64,000 nucleotides of DNA from Muriiphilus sp048268845 (GTDB lineage: Bacteria > Pseudomonadota > Alphaproteobacteria > Rhodobacterales > Rhodobacteraceae): contig JBLWUQ010000008.1 of assembly GCA_048268845.1 (NCBI GenBank), forward strand, positions 62,001-126,000, given 5' to 3'. A program made the position numbers and the translations under genes. The notes under the pieces are model-generated. The model was not told the origin of the DNA. It saw only the letters and a list, made by a program, of their open reading frames with translations, and ran no database searches. The number at the start of each line of letters is the position of its first letter. Position 1 is the first letter of the stretch. Positions 43,028 through 51,279 of this stretch are shown piece after piece.

Positions 43028-43816
43028 ATGGCTTTCACTCCCCCGCCACCCTACCCCGCCTCGCATGGCCTTCTGAACGGCAAGACGGTGCTTGTCACCG
43101 CCTCTGCCGGAACCGGGCTGGGCTATGCCACCGCCAAACGCTGCGCCGAGGAAGGCGCGACCGTGATGCTGTCGGACATGCATGAAAAGCGCCTGACGCA
43201 ATATGCCGACAAGCTCGAGGCCGAGATTGGCCGCAAGGTGCACCGCCAGCCGTGCAACGTGACCGAGGAGGCCGACGTGCAGGCGCTGATCGGTGCGGCG
43301 GTCGAGGGCATGGGGCGGCTCGATGTGCTGGTCAACAACGCGGGCCTTGGCGGCACGGTCGATCTGGTCGACATGCGGGACGAGCAGTGGCTCAACATCA
43401 TGAACGTGAACATCAACGGCACCTTCCGCATGATGCGCGCGGCGCTGCCGGTGATGATGGCGCAAGGCTCGGGCAACATCGTGAACCTGTCGAGCGTCGT
43501 GGCCTGGCGCGCCTCGCCGGGGCAGAGCGCCTATGCCACCTCCAAGGCGGGCGTGCTGGCGATGACGCGGGCGGCGGCGATGGAAGTGGCCAAACAGGGC
43601 GTGCGGATCAACGCCGTGGTGCCCTCGATCGCGATGCACCCGAACCTCGCCAAGGTGACGACGCCGGAGTTCCTTGAGCAGGTGATCGACCAGTACGAGG
43701 CCTTCGGCCGCGCCGCCGAGCCCTGGGAGATCGGCAACGTCGTGGTGTTCCTCGCCTCCGAGTATTCCAGCTACATGACCGGCGAAGCGGTGTCGGTCAG
43801 CTGCCGGCATCCGTGA
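43028..43816 (+). CDS. Short-chain dehydrogenase/reductase
   Basis: A 262-residue SDR with a slightly altered cofactor loop (VTASAGTGLG instead of TGxxxGxG), SDMHEKR after beta-2, NNAGLGGTVDLVDMRD, IVNLSSVVAWRAS and YATSK active site; the PSIAMHPNLAKVTTPEFL stretch is a distinctive substrate loop. Single-gene unit with AAAGGAACC ahead of the ATG and a regulon site 87 bases upstream. It ends at a hairpin shared with the convergent ipdC gene. Probably a ring or side-chain hydroxyacyl dehydrogenase. Confidence 0.86.
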   Translation: MAFTPPPPYPASHGLLNGKTVLVTASAGTGLGYATAKRCAEEGATVMLSDMHEKRLTQYADKLEAEIGRKVHRQPCNVTEEADVQALIGAAVEGMGRLDVLVNNAGLGGTVDLVDMRDEQWLNIMNVNINGTFRMMRAALPVMMAQGSGNIVNLSSVVAWRASPGQSAYATSKAGVLAMTRAAAMEVAKQGVRINAVVPSIAMHPNLAKVTTPEFLEQVIDQYEAFGRAAEPWEIGNVVVFLASEYSSYMTGEAVSVSCRHP

Positions 43817-43823
43817 CTGTGCT

Positions 43824-43848
43824 GGCTCCGTCCCGCCGGGGCGGAGCC
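43824..43848. terminator. Hairpin between convergent SDR and ipdC genes
   Basis: GGCTCCG and CGGAGCC arms with an inner CCC/GGG pairing fill most of the 33-base gap. T-run is minimal; probable bidirectional terminator. Confidence 0.55.
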
Positions 43849-43849
43849 T

Positions 43850-44923
43850 TCAACCCTCGCCCACCAGCGCCGATACCGCGTCGATCCGGGCAAAGGCCTC
43901 GTCCATGATGCGGGCGATCAGCGCCTCGACGCTCTCCAGCTCGCCGATCATCGCGGCGGCCTGACCGCTGGGCAGCAGCCCGTGGTCGGGGTCGCCCTGG
44001 CCGATGCCGCGATGCACCATTTCCAGAAGGTTCGGTGCCAGCACCGTCTGGGCGAAACTTTTCGGATCGGACGAGAACGCCTTGAGGCCAAGCCGGGCCA
44101 TGCCGGTCAGGCCGAGGTTGTTCTCGCGCCCCCATTTCACCGCGTGTTTCATCGCCATCGTGAACCGCGCCGCGCGGCCCATGTTCTCGATCCGGCGCAG
44201 CTCGTCATTCTCGATGAAGCGCTGCGACAGCCCGTCGACGGCGGTGGAAATCTTGATCACCGACGGGTCGCGGGTCTCGAGGTAGCGGTTGAGCGCGTTG
44301 CGGTGCACCGGGCTTTCCTCGGTCAGCAGAAACCGCGTGCCCATGGCGATGCCCGCCGCACCATAGGACAACGCCGCCGCCAGCCCGCGCCCGTCGAACA
44401 TGCCGCCCGCCGCCACCACCGGCACATCCACGGCGTCGATGGTTTGCGGCAGCAGGATCGAGGTCGGCACCGTTCCGGTATGCCCGCCGCCCTCGCCGCC
44501 CTGAATGGTGATGATGTCGGCGCCAAGCTCGACCGCCTTGACGGCGTGCTTGACCGCCCCCACCGTCGGCATGCAGATCACCCCCGCATTCTTCAGCCGT
44601 CCGATGGTGGCCGCATCCGGCCCACGGCCATAGCTGACGGCGCGCACCTTGTGCTTGATCACCGCCGCGATCACCTCTTCGGCGTTGGGCTGGAACATGT
44701 GGAAGTTCACCCCGAACGGCCGGTCGGTCAGGTCCTTGATGGCAAGGATCTGGTTCTCGACATCGCCCGGCTCGGCGGTCGCCCCGGCGAAAAAGCCGAT
44801 GCCGCCCGCGTTGCAGGTCGCCGCCGTCAGCCGCGCGTCCGAGACCCAGCCCATCGCGGTCTGCACCACCGGATAGCGGCAGCCGAGTTTCTCGCACAGG
44901 GCGGTGTGCAGGGTTCTGGTCAT
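43850..44923 (-). CDS. ipdC: IpdC-like flavin oxidoreductase (nitronate monooxygenase fold)
   Basis: IpdC is an FMN enzyme of the 2-nitropropane-dioxygenase fold that forms the ring double bond giving HIEC-CoA, the EchA20 substrate. 357 residues. YPVVQTAMGWVSDARLTAAT, GGIGFFAG, PFGVNFHMF, IQGGEGGGHTGTVPTSILLP, AAGGMFDGRGLAAALSYGAA and AMGTRFLLTEESPV match mycobacterial IpdC (Rv3553) as recalled. ATG 44923 is chosen over the longer frame; GGAG lies 9 bases ahead. Regulon site 58 bases upstream, back to back with the one for the divergent SnoaL/OYE pair. Confidence 0.83.
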   Translation of the reverse strand: MTRTLHTALCEKLGCRYPVVQTAMGWVSDARLTAATCNAGGIGFFAGATAEPGDVENQILAIKDLTDRPFGVNFHMFQPNAEEVIAAVIKHKVRAVSYGRGPDAATIGRLKNAGVICMPTVGAVKHAVKAVELGADIITIQGGEGGGHTGTVPTSILLPQTIDAVDVPVVAAGGMFDGRGLAAALSYGAAGIAMGTRFLLTEESPVHRNALNRYLETRDPSVIKISTAVDGLSQRFIENDELRRIENMGRAARFTMAMKHAVKWGRENNLGLTGMARLGLKAFSSDPKSFAQTVLAPNLLEMVHRGIGQGDPDHGLLPSGQAAAMIGELESVEALIARIMDEAFARIDAVSALVGEG

Positions 44924-44980
44924 CACGGGGATCTCCGGTTGGGGCTTTCGGGATGGCATAGGGTGCGGCCGGCATGCAAG

Positions 44981-44998
44981 CATCGTCCGAACCGATTA
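44981..44998 (-). promoter_or_regulatory. Regulon site, copy 11 (ipdC)
   Basis: Toward ipdC it reads TAATC-GGTTCG-GACGATG, 58 bases before ATG 44923. Confidence 0.73.
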
Positions 44999-45009
44999 GG
45001 GCGGGGCGG

Positions 45010-45029
45010 GATCGTTTGAACGGACGATG
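45010..45029 (+). promoter_or_regulatory. Regulon site, copy 12 (SnoaL-OYE pair)
   Basis: Reads GATCGTT-TGAACG-GACGATG, 47 bases before ATG 45076; 11 bases from copy 11, again one site per divergent gene. Confidence 0.73.
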
Positions 45030-45075
45030 CGCGCGGCGCGCGGCGCCCTATCTAGGACGAAACACAGGAGCTGAC

Positions 45076-45546
45076 ATGACCGATATTGATAGACTCGTCG
45101 CCATCGAGGAAATCCGCAACCTCGTGGCGCGCCGCCTGCGCGCGATGGATGAAAAACGCTGGGCCGACTATGAGGCGATGCATGCCGAGGATCATGTGTC
45201 CGACACCTATGGCGGCGAACCCGCCGTGGGCGCAAAGGCCAACACCGCCCGTCTGGCCGAGGTGCTGGGGCACATCGCCTCGGTGCACCACGCCCATACG
45301 CCGGAACTGACCATCACCGGGCCGGATACTGCCGAAGGCGTCTGGGCGATGGAGGACATGCTGTTCTGGACGCAAGGCGACACCGAGCACTGGCTGCATG
45401 GCTTTGGCCACTACCACGAACGCTACCGCAAGGGGCCGGACGGCTGGCAGTTCGTCTATCGCCGGCTCACGCGGCTGCGGGTGAACACCTCGGAAGGGGC
45501 GAACCTTGGCGATCTGAACGCGCGCAAGCCGGAGGCGGCGCAATGA
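45076..45546 (+). CDS. SnoaL/NTF2-fold protein (putative dehydratase or isomerase)
   Basis: A 156-residue protein, third of its fold in the block. EEIRNLVARRLRAMDEKRWADYEAMHAED is the usual first helix pair; then GIGHxxxVHHAHTPELTI-like VHHAHTPELTITGPD, WAMEDMLFW and HGFGHYHERYRKGPDGWQFV. Charged/aromatic pocket residues resemble BaiE-type dehydratases. ATG 45076 has CAGGAG ahead. It is translationally coupled (ATGA) to an old-yellow-enzyme reductase, which suggests sequential dehydration and C=C reduction. Regulon site 47 bases upstream. Confidence 0.78.
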   Translation: MTDIDRLVAIEEIRNLVARRLRAMDEKRWADYEAMHAEDHVSDTYGGEPAVGAKANTARLAEVLGHIASVHHAHTPELTITGPDTAEGVWAMEDMLFWTQGDTEHWLHGFGHYHERYRKGPDGWQFVYRRLTRLRVNTSEGANLGDLNARKPEAAQ

Positions 45547-46631
45547 GTGTCGAGACCGCCGAGTCCCGGCTCGCGCCGCTGTTTGAGCCGGTGACGCTGG
45601 GCGCGCTCAGGCTTCGCAACAGCATCGTGATGTCGGCCATGACCCGCTCGCGCGCCGGGTCGGGCGACGTGCCGCTGGCCATCCATGCCGACTACTACAG
45701 CCAGCGCGCCGGCGCAGGGCTGGTCGTGACCGAGGGGGTGCAGCCCTCGCCCGACGGCAAGGGCTATTGCCGCACGCCGGGGATCTATTCCGACGCGCAG
45801 ATCGCCGGCTGGCGCGATGTGGCCGACGCGGTGCACGCCAGGGGCGGGCTGATCGTGATGCAACTGATGCATTGCGGCCGGGTGGCGTCGCGGCTGAACA
45901 AGGACGACGGCTCGGACGTGGTGGCACCCTCGGCGATCCGGGGGGATGCGAAGATCTTCACCGATGTCGACGGGCTGGTCGATCTGGAAATGCCGCGCGC
46001 GCTGAGCACCGATGAGGTGGTCGGGGTGATCGGCGAATACCGGCAGGCGGCGCTGAATGCGCGCGCGGCCGGGATGGACGGGGTCGAGCTGCATGCCTCA
46101 TCCGGCTATCTGCCGATGCAGTTTCTGTCGTCCAACACCAACCAGCGCACCGACCGCTATGGCGGCAGCGTCGAGAACCGGGTGCGCTTTGTCATCGAGG
46201 TGCTCGAAGCGATGGGCGAGGCGATCGGCTTTGACCGGGTCGGGCTGCGGGTCTGTCCGGGGTTCGAATATAACGATATCCACGACGAAAACCCCGGTGA
46301 AACCTATGGGGTATTGTTGGAAGAGTCCTCAAAGCTCGGGCTGGCCTATCTGCATCTCGTGCGCCGCAGCTTTCCCAAGATCGACAACTTCGCGCATGCG
46401 AAACAGCATTGGCGCGGCAACCTGATCCTGAACAACGATCTGACTGGCGAGACGGCGGCGGCGGCGCTTGCGGCTGGTGAGGCCCAGGCGGTGTCGTTCG
46501 GGCGGTTCTTCATCGCCAACCCCGACCTGGTCGAGCGGCTGCGGCAAGGCGTGGCGCTGGCCGAGCATGATCCCAGCCTGACCTATACCCCCGGCCCCGA
46601 AGGCTTCACCGACTATCCCACCGCGACCTGA
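45543..46631 (+). CDS. Old-yellow-enzyme family FMN ene-reductase
   Basis: A 362-residue FMN TIM barrel: LRNSIVMSAMTRSRAG, QLMHCGRVA, RAAGMDGVELHASSGYLPMQFLSS, NTNQRTDRYGGSVENRVRF and the C-terminal VSFGRFFIANPDL. OYEs reduce activated C=C bonds with NAD(P)H. The substrate-binding pair, normally His-x-x-Asn or His-x-x-His, reads H-A-S-S here, so the second residue is Ser. That may shift substrate range. It is coupled to the SnoaL-like gene and is the rightmost gene of the regulon; a terminator-like hairpin follows at 46658. Confidence 0.88.
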   Translation: MSVETAESRLAPLFEPVTLGALRLRNSIVMSAMTRSRAGSGDVPLAIHADYYSQRAGAGLVVTEGVQPSPDGKGYCRTPGIYSDAQIAGWRDVADAVHARGGLIVMQLMHCGRVASRLNKDDGSDVVAPSAIRGDAKIFTDVDGLVDLEMPRALSTDEVVGVIGEYRQAALNARAAGMDGVELHASSGYLPMQFLSSNTNQRTDRYGGSVENRVRFVIEVLEAMGEAIGFDRVGLRVCPGFEYNDIHDENPGETYGVLLEESSKLGLAYLHLVRRSFPKIDNFAHAKQHWRGNLILNNDLTGETAAAALAAGEAQAVSFGRFFIANPDLVERLRQGVALAEHDPSLTYTPGPEGFTDYPTAT

Positions 46632-46657
46632 CGCGGTGGGCGAGGCGGCGCAACGAA

Positions 46658-46679
46658 CAGGGCGCGCCTATGCGCCCTG
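46658..46679. terminator. Hairpin between the OYE and ubiD gene ends
   Basis: CAGGGCGC and GCGCCCTG form a perfect 8-base stem with a 6-base loop, overlapping the last codons of ubiD. Likely terminator for one or both convergent genes; marks the right edge of the catabolic block. Confidence 0.5.
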
Positions 46680-48191
46680 CCCCTTGAAATGGCGCGCGAT
46701 CAACTCGGCGGCGAAGGCGGCGTCCGCCGGGTCGGTCCGCATCACCTTGCCCCATTCGCGGGTGGTCTCGCTGCCGATCTTGGTGGTCGCGTCGATCCCC
46801 ATCTTGCCCGCCAGACCGGGCAGGGGCGAGGCGAAATCGAGATAATCCATCGGCGTGTTCTCCAGGATCGTCACGTCGCGCGCCGGGTCCATCCGCGTCG
46901 CCAGCGCCCAGGCGATGTCGTCCCAGTTCGACGGGTCGATATCGTCATCCACCACCACGATGATCTTGGTATAGCTGAACTGCGTCAGCATCCCCCAAAG
47001 CGCCATCATCACCCGCTGCGCCTGGCCCGGATAGCGCTTGTCGATGCTGACCACCGCCATGCGATAGGAACAGGCGGCGGGCGGCAGCCAGACCGCGCGG
47101 ATCTCGGGGATCTGCGCGATGATCGTCGGCGCGGCGAGGCGGTTGAAGACCTCGCCGATGATCGCAGGCTCGTCCGGCGGGCGTCCGGTATAGGTCGAGA
47201 GGTAGATGGGTTCGCGCCGGTGGGTGATGGCGGTGATCTCCACCACCGGGAACGGCTCGGCGCGGTTGTAGTAGCCGGTGTGGTCGCCGAACGGACCTTC
47301 GGGCGCGGTCTCGGTCGGGGAAACCCAACCTTCAAGGATCATCTCGGCCTGGGCGGGCACCATCAGGGGCACGGTTTTCGCCGGGATGAGGCGCGGGCGG
47401 GTGTCGTTCAGCGCCCCGGCGAAGGTCAGTTCCGACACGCTTTCCGGCAAGGGCAGCGCGGAGGACAGCAGCGTCGCGGGATCGGCGCCGAGCACGATTG
47501 CCACCGGTGTACGCTCGCCGCGCGCCGCCCAGCTTCGGTGATGCGTCGCACCGCCACGATGCGGCAGCCAGCGCATGATCACCCGGTCGCGCCCGATGAC
47601 CTGCACCCGGTAGACACCGGCGTTGTAGCGCCCGACGTTCTCGGCCTCGGTGCCATGCGGGCGGGTCAGGACCACCGGCCAGGTGATCAGCGGCCCGCCG
47701 TCGCCCGGCCAATGCGTCTGGATCGGCAGCGCGCCAAGATCGACCTTGCCGCCCTCCAGAACGACCTCCTGCACCGGGCCGGAGCGGGCGATCTTGGGCC
47801 GGGTCGCCAGCGCCGCCTTCAGCATCGGCCAGCGCGACAACGCGTCGCGCATCCCGTCGGGCGGTGTCGGTGTTCGCAGTGCCGCCAGAAACGCGCCGAG
47901 ATCGTCCAGCCCGTCAAGCGTGACGCCAAGCCCCGCCGCGACCCGCTCGGGTGTGCCGAACAGGTTGACCACAACGGGTATCTTCGAGGTGCTGCCATCG
48001 GCCAGAACCGGCGCATCAAAGCGCAGAACCGGCCCGCCAGCCTCGAGCACGGCGCGGTGAACGGCGGCCATCTGGTGGCGCACCGACACCGGATCGGGCA
48101 GCGGCTTGAGCTGGCCCGCGTCGGCGCACCAGTCAAGAAACCCGCGCAAGCTGTGAAACGGCGGAAGATTGCGCACCCTGTCGCTCCCCAT
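46668..48191 (-). CDS. ubiD: 3-polyprenyl-4-hydroxybenzoate decarboxylase UbiD
   Basis: UbiD uses prenylated FMN to decarboxylate 3-polyprenyl-4-hydroxybenzoate in ubiquinone synthesis. 507 residues, near the E. coli length. TAPEGPFGDHTGYYN, YLSTYTGRPPDEPAIIG, PPAACSYRMAVVSI, FSYTKIIVVVDDDID, TRMDPARDVTILENTPMDYL and DFASPLPGLAGKMG match E. coli UbiD closely, so this is a true UbiD and not a steroid-pathway decarboxylase. It diverges from ubiT-ubiU-ubiV with an Fnr-type box centred 48 bases before its ATG, suggesting oxygen-responsive expression. No ubiX gene is in the window. Confidence 0.92.
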   Translation of the reverse strand: MGSDRVRNLPPFHSLRGFLDWCADAGQLKPLPDPVSVRHQMAAVHRAVLEAGGPVLRFDAPVLADGSTSKIPVVVNLFGTPERVAAGLGVTLDGLDDLGAFLAALRTPTPPDGMRDALSRWPMLKAALATRPKIARSGPVQEVVLEGGKVDLGALPIQTHWPGDGGPLITWPVVLTRPHGTEAENVGRYNAGVYRVQVIGRDRVIMRWLPHRGGATHHRSWAARGERTPVAIVLGADPATLLSSALPLPESVSELTFAGALNDTRPRLIPAKTVPLMVPAQAEMILEGWVSPTETAPEGPFGDHTGYYNRAEPFPVVEITAITHRREPIYLSTYTGRPPDEPAIIGEVFNRLAAPTIIAQIPEIRAVWLPPAACSYRMAVVSIDKRYPGQAQRVMMALWGMLTQFSYTKIIVVVDDDIDPSNWDDIAWALATRMDPARDVTILENTPMDYLDFASPLPGLAGKMGIDATTKIGSETTREWGKVMRTDPADAAFAAELIARHFKGQGA

Positions 48192-48232
48192 TCATGTCTC
48201 CGAGCGCCTAACAGCAAAAAAGTGCCGGCGAC

Positions 48233-48246
48233 TTGACAGAGGTCAA
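48233..48246. promoter_or_regulatory. Fnr/Dnr-type box between ubiD and ubiT
   Basis: TTGAC-AGAG-GTCAA, a perfect inverted repeat of the Fnr-family form. Centre is 78.5 bases before the ubiT start and 48.5 before the ubiD start. A TCATAT -10-like element at 48267-48272 is where a class II (-41.5) activated promoter for ubiT would need it. Confidence 0.8.
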
Positions 48247-48317
48247 ATCCCCCGCCGCCGCAACCTCATATCAGGGACACACGGATCGTTTTCACGAGCG
48301 ACCGGAAAGGATCTGCC

Positions 48318-48860
48318 TTGTCCCAATCAACCCGCACAATCCCGAACTTCCCGCCGCTATTCGCCGCGCCGTTTCGCGCCCTGCCGCTCGCGCCGCTTTC
48401 GGTGGCGCTGACCGCCTATTCGCGCAACGTCGCCAAGCATCACCCGGCCCTGTTCCGGCGGCTGGGGGAACATGCGTTCAAGCGCTACGTGCTCGACCCG
48501 ACCGACCTGCCCTTCGCGATCCTGCTCGAGCCGAACGGCGGCGCGCCCAAGGTGCATCTGACACGCCGGGCGGTGACGGGCGACGCACGGATCGCAGGCT
48601 CGCTGGCCGCGCTTCTGGGCATGGTCCATGGCGCCTATGACGGCGACGCGCTGTTTTTCTCGCGCGACCTGATGATCGAGGGCGACACCGGGGCCGCGCT
48701 GGCCTTGCGCAATGCCATCGACGACGCCGAGCTTGACCTGTCGCAGGAGGCCGCGCGGCTGTCCGGACCCTTCACGCGGCCCCTGAAACAGCTGTTCGAG
48801 TTGGCCGAACGCAGAACCGGCGTATGCCTGACAAGACCTGAGGAGACTGCAGCGTGGTAA
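48318..48860 (+). CDS. ubiT: UbiT, SCP2-domain accessory factor for O2-independent ubiquinone synthesis
   Basis: A 180-residue SCP2-like lipid-binding protein that works with UbiU/UbiV in anaerobic ring hydroxylation of ubiquinone precursors. PLAPLSVALTAYSRNVAK, HPALFRRLGEHAFKRYVLDP, DLPFAILLEPNGG and DALFFSRDLMIEGDTGAALALRN (the last typical of UbiT). The start is TTG 48318, supported by AAGGAT ahead and the absence of a nearby in-frame ATG. First gene of ubiT-ubiU-ubiV-DUF2478; an Fnr-type box lies 72-85 bases upstream at class-II-like spacing from a TCATAT -10 candidate. Confidence 0.88.
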   Translation: MSQSTRTIPNFPPLFAAPFRALPLAPLSVALTAYSRNVAKHHPALFRRLGEHAFKRYVLDPTDLPFAILLEPNGGAPKVHLTRRAVTGDARIAGSLAALLGMVHGAYDGDALFFSRDLMIEGDTGAALALRNAIDDAELDLSQEAARLSGPFTRPLKQLFELAERRTGVCLTRPEETAAW

Positions 48861-49837
48861 TGGAAATCGTGTGCCCGGCTGGCACACCGGCGGCCCTTCG
48901 GGCTGCGGTGAAGGCCGGGGCCCATACAATCTATTGTGGTTTCGCCGATGAAACCAACGCCCGGAACTTTCCCGGCCTGAATTTCGACCGCGACGAGATG
49001 CGCGAGGGCGTGGCCTTTGCCCATTCGCATGGCTCGAAGGTGCTGGTCGCGATCAACACCTTCCCGCGAGCGGGCGACGAGGCGATCTGGCACCGCGCCG
49101 TGGCGGACGCCGAGGCCGCCGGTGCGGATGCGGTGATCCTGGCCGATGTCGGGCTGCTGGATTATGCCGCGCGCAACCATCCGGGCCTGCGCCGTCACCT
49201 GTCGGTTCAGGCCGCCGCCGCCAACCCGGACGTGATCAATTTCTATGCCGAGACTTTCGGGGTGAAACGCGTGGTCCTGCCGCGCGTCCTCTCGGTGCCC
49301 GAGATTGCCGCGATCAACGCCGAGGTCGAGGTGGAAACCGAGGTCTTCGTGTTCGGCGGCCTCTGCGTGATGGCCGAGGGACGCTGCTCGCTGTCGTCCT
49401 ATGCCACCGGCAAGTCGCCCAACATGAACGGCGTCTGCTCGCCCGCGAGCCATGTCGAGTATCACGACGAGGGCGGCGTGCTCGACGCCAAGCTGGGCGG
49501 CTACACCATCCACCGCGTCGCCAAGGACGAACCCGCCCCCTACCCGACGCTGTGCAAGGGCTGTTTCAGTGCGGGCGACAAGACCGGGCATCTGTTCGAG
49601 GACCCGGTCAGCCTCAATGCCGAGCACCTGATCCCGCAATTGAAAAAGGCCGGTGTCACCGCGCTGAAGATCGAGGGGCGGCAACGCTCGCGCTCTTATG
49701 TCGCGCAGGTGGTGGGCAACTTCCGCGCCGCCGTCGATGCGCTCGAAGCCGGCAGGCCGATGCCCGAGGGGATGCTGACGCGGCTGTCCGAGGGGCAGGC
49801 GACGACCGCCGGTGCCTATATGAAAGTCTGGAGGTAG
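48854..49837 (+). CDS. ubiU: UbiU, U32-family Fe-S protein for O2-independent ubiquinone hydroxylation
   Basis: A 327-residue U32-peptidase-fold protein that pairs with UbiV. The four cluster cysteines are visible at 171 and 178 (LCVMAEGRCSL), 195 (NGVCSP) and 234 (TLCKGC), at almost the same positions as E. coli UbiU (169, 176, 193, 232). The start is GTG 48854, which has GAGGAG 8 bases ahead; ATG 48860 (TAATG with the ubiT stop) is the alternative. Overlap with ubiT indicates coupled translation. Confidence 0.93.
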   Translation: MVMEIVCPAGTPAALRAAVKAGAHTIYCGFADETNARNFPGLNFDRDEMREGVAFAHSHGSKVLVAINTFPRAGDEAIWHRAVADAEAAGADAVILADVGLLDYAARNHPGLRRHLSVQAAAANPDVINFYAETFGVKRVVLPRVLSVPEIAAINAEVEVETEVFVFGGLCVMAEGRCSLSSYATGKSPNMNGVCSPASHVEYHDEGGVLDAKLGGYTIHRVAKDEPAPYPTLCKGCFSAGDKTGHLFEDPVSLNAEHLIPQLKKAGVTALKIEGRQRSRSYVAQVVGNFRAAVDALEAGRPMPEGMLTRLSEGQATTAGAYMKVWR

Positions 49838-49841
49838 CGCC

Positions 49842-50747
49842 ATGGACCTGACCGTAGGACCGAACCAGTATTTCTGGGCCTCCGACACTTGGGCGGGGCT
49901 GTACGACGACCTCGCCACAGCCCCCGTCAACCGGGTGGTGCTGGGTGAGCTGGTCTGCTCCAAGCGCCTGCCGTTCTTTCAGGACCGGATTCCCGACGCC
50001 ATCGCCACGCTGGTCGAGGCGGGCAAGGAAGTGGCACTGACCAGCCTTGCGCTGGTCACGCTCAAGCGCGAACGCAAGCAGACCGCTTCGCTGATCGGCA
50101 TGGAGGTCGAGATCGAGGTCAACGACCTGACCGCGCTGGCACATATCCCCGAGGGCACGGCGTTCTCGGTCGGCCCGCTGGTAAACGTCTATAACGAAAC
50201 CACGCTGGCCTGGCTGGCCAAACGCGGTGCCACGCGGGTCTGTTTGCCGCCGGAACTGTCGCTGGCATCGATCGAGATTCTCGCGGCGGCGGCGAAGGAT
50301 CTGGGCGTCGCGATCGAGGTCTGGGGCCATGGCCGCGTTCCGCTGGCGATTTCCGGGCGCTGCTATCACGCGCGCCTGCACGGGCGAACCAAGGACAATT
50401 GCCAGTTCGCCTGCGAGGACGATCCGGATGGGCTTGATGTGCGCACGCTCGACGATCAGCCGTTCCTGACGATGAACGGGGTTCAGACATTGTCGGGCAG
50501 CTATGCCGCGATGATCCACCAGATCGAGCGGCTGGAGGCGGCGGGGGTTTCCGCGCTGCGGCTTTCACCGCAATCGGCGGACTTCGCCGGACTGTGTCGG
50601 CTGTATCGGCAATTGCTGGACGGCGAGATCGACGCCGCCGAGGCCGAGGCCGGCATCATCGGCATCGACCCCGGCCAACGCCTGTCAGACGGCTTTCTTG
50701 ACGGCGAACGCGGTGCGGACTGGTCCGGCCGCGCGGCGGGGGTCTGA
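49842..50747 (+). CDS. ubiV: UbiV, U32-family Fe-S protein for O2-independent ubiquinone hydroxylation
   Basis: A 301-residue partner of UbiU. Cluster cysteines at 39 (LVCSKR), 174 (SGRCYHARLHG), 187 and 191 (KDNCQFAC) follow the E. coli UbiV spacing (39, 180, 193, 197). GPNQYFWASDTWAGLYDDL and VWGHGRVPLAISGRC are family blocks. It starts 4 bases after ubiU. Together the pair hydroxylates the ubiquinone ring without oxygen, using a non-O2 hydroxyl donor such as prephenate. Confidence 0.94.
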   Translation: MDLTVGPNQYFWASDTWAGLYDDLATAPVNRVVLGELVCSKRLPFFQDRIPDAIATLVEAGKEVALTSLALVTLKRERKQTASLIGMEVEIEVNDLTALAHIPEGTAFSVGPLVNVYNETTLAWLAKRGATRVCLPPELSLASIEILAAAAKDLGVAIEVWGHGRVPLAISGRCYHARLHGRTKDNCQFACEDDPDGLDVRTLDDQPFLTMNGVQTLSGSYAAMIHQIERLEAAGVSALRLSPQSADFAGLCRLYRQLLDGEIDAAEAEAGIIGIDPGQRLSDGFLDGERGADWSGRAAGV

Positions 50748-50749
50748 CG

Positions 50750-51265
50750 ATGCGGATCGCGCGGGTCGGGTCCGAGGTTCGCGGTGAGACCGACATTCTG
50801 TTGACCAGGATCGCCGCGCGCCTGCAGGCCGAGGGCATGGCGCTGGCCGGGATCGTGCGCGATCTGGGCCATGACAGCGCCGCCGCCAACGGCTGCGACA
50901 TGAAGGTCCGGGTTCTGCCCGACGGGCCGGTGATCCAGATCACGCAAGACCTTGGCCCCGGCTCGGATGCCTGCCGGCTTGATCCTGCCGCGATTGCCGA
51001 AGCGGTGGCGCAGGTCGAGGGCGGCGCGCTGGGCGCGGCGCAGGTCTTCATCCTCAACAAGTTCGGCCCCGAGGAAGCCGCCGGGCGCGGTTTCGTGCCG
51101 GTGATCGCGCGCACGCTGGAACTTGGGGTCGCGGTGCTGGTCGGTGTCGGCGCCGCCAACAGCGCGGCCTTCGACAGCTTTGCTGGCGGGATGGCCGAGA
51201 CCCTGCCGCCCGATGCCGACCGGGTCCGGGCGTGGTGCCTTGCGGGGATCGCGGCGAAGGTCTGA
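50750..51265 (+). CDS. DUF2478 domain protein
   Basis: A 171-residue protein matching what I recall of DUF2478, P-loop-like proteins often found near molybdate or anaerobic respiration genes. Features: LQAEGMALAGIVRDLG, GCDMKVRVLPDGPVIQITQDLGPGS, QVFILNKFGPEEAAGRGF and VLVGVGAANSAAFDSFAGG. No clear Walker A is seen at the N terminus. It starts 2 bases after ubiV, so it belongs to the Fnr-box operon; its role in quinone synthesis is unknown. Confidence 0.78.
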   Translation: MRIARVGSEVRGETDILLTRIAARLQAEGMALAGIVRDLGHDSAAANGCDMKVRVLPDGPVIQITQDLGPGSDACRLDPAAIAEAVAQVEGGALGAAQVFILNKFGPEEAAGRGFVPVIARTLELGVAVLVGVGAANSAAFDSFAGGMAETLPPDADRVRAWCLAGIAAKV

Positions 51266-51279
51266 CGCCCTGCCCGGCC

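Noticed and set aside
46668..48191. UbiD as a steroid or aromatic decarboxylase of the catabolic block
   Set aside because: Its motif blocks agree with true UbiD, and it shares an Fnr-box promoter with ubiTUV, beyond the terminator-like hairpin that closes the block.
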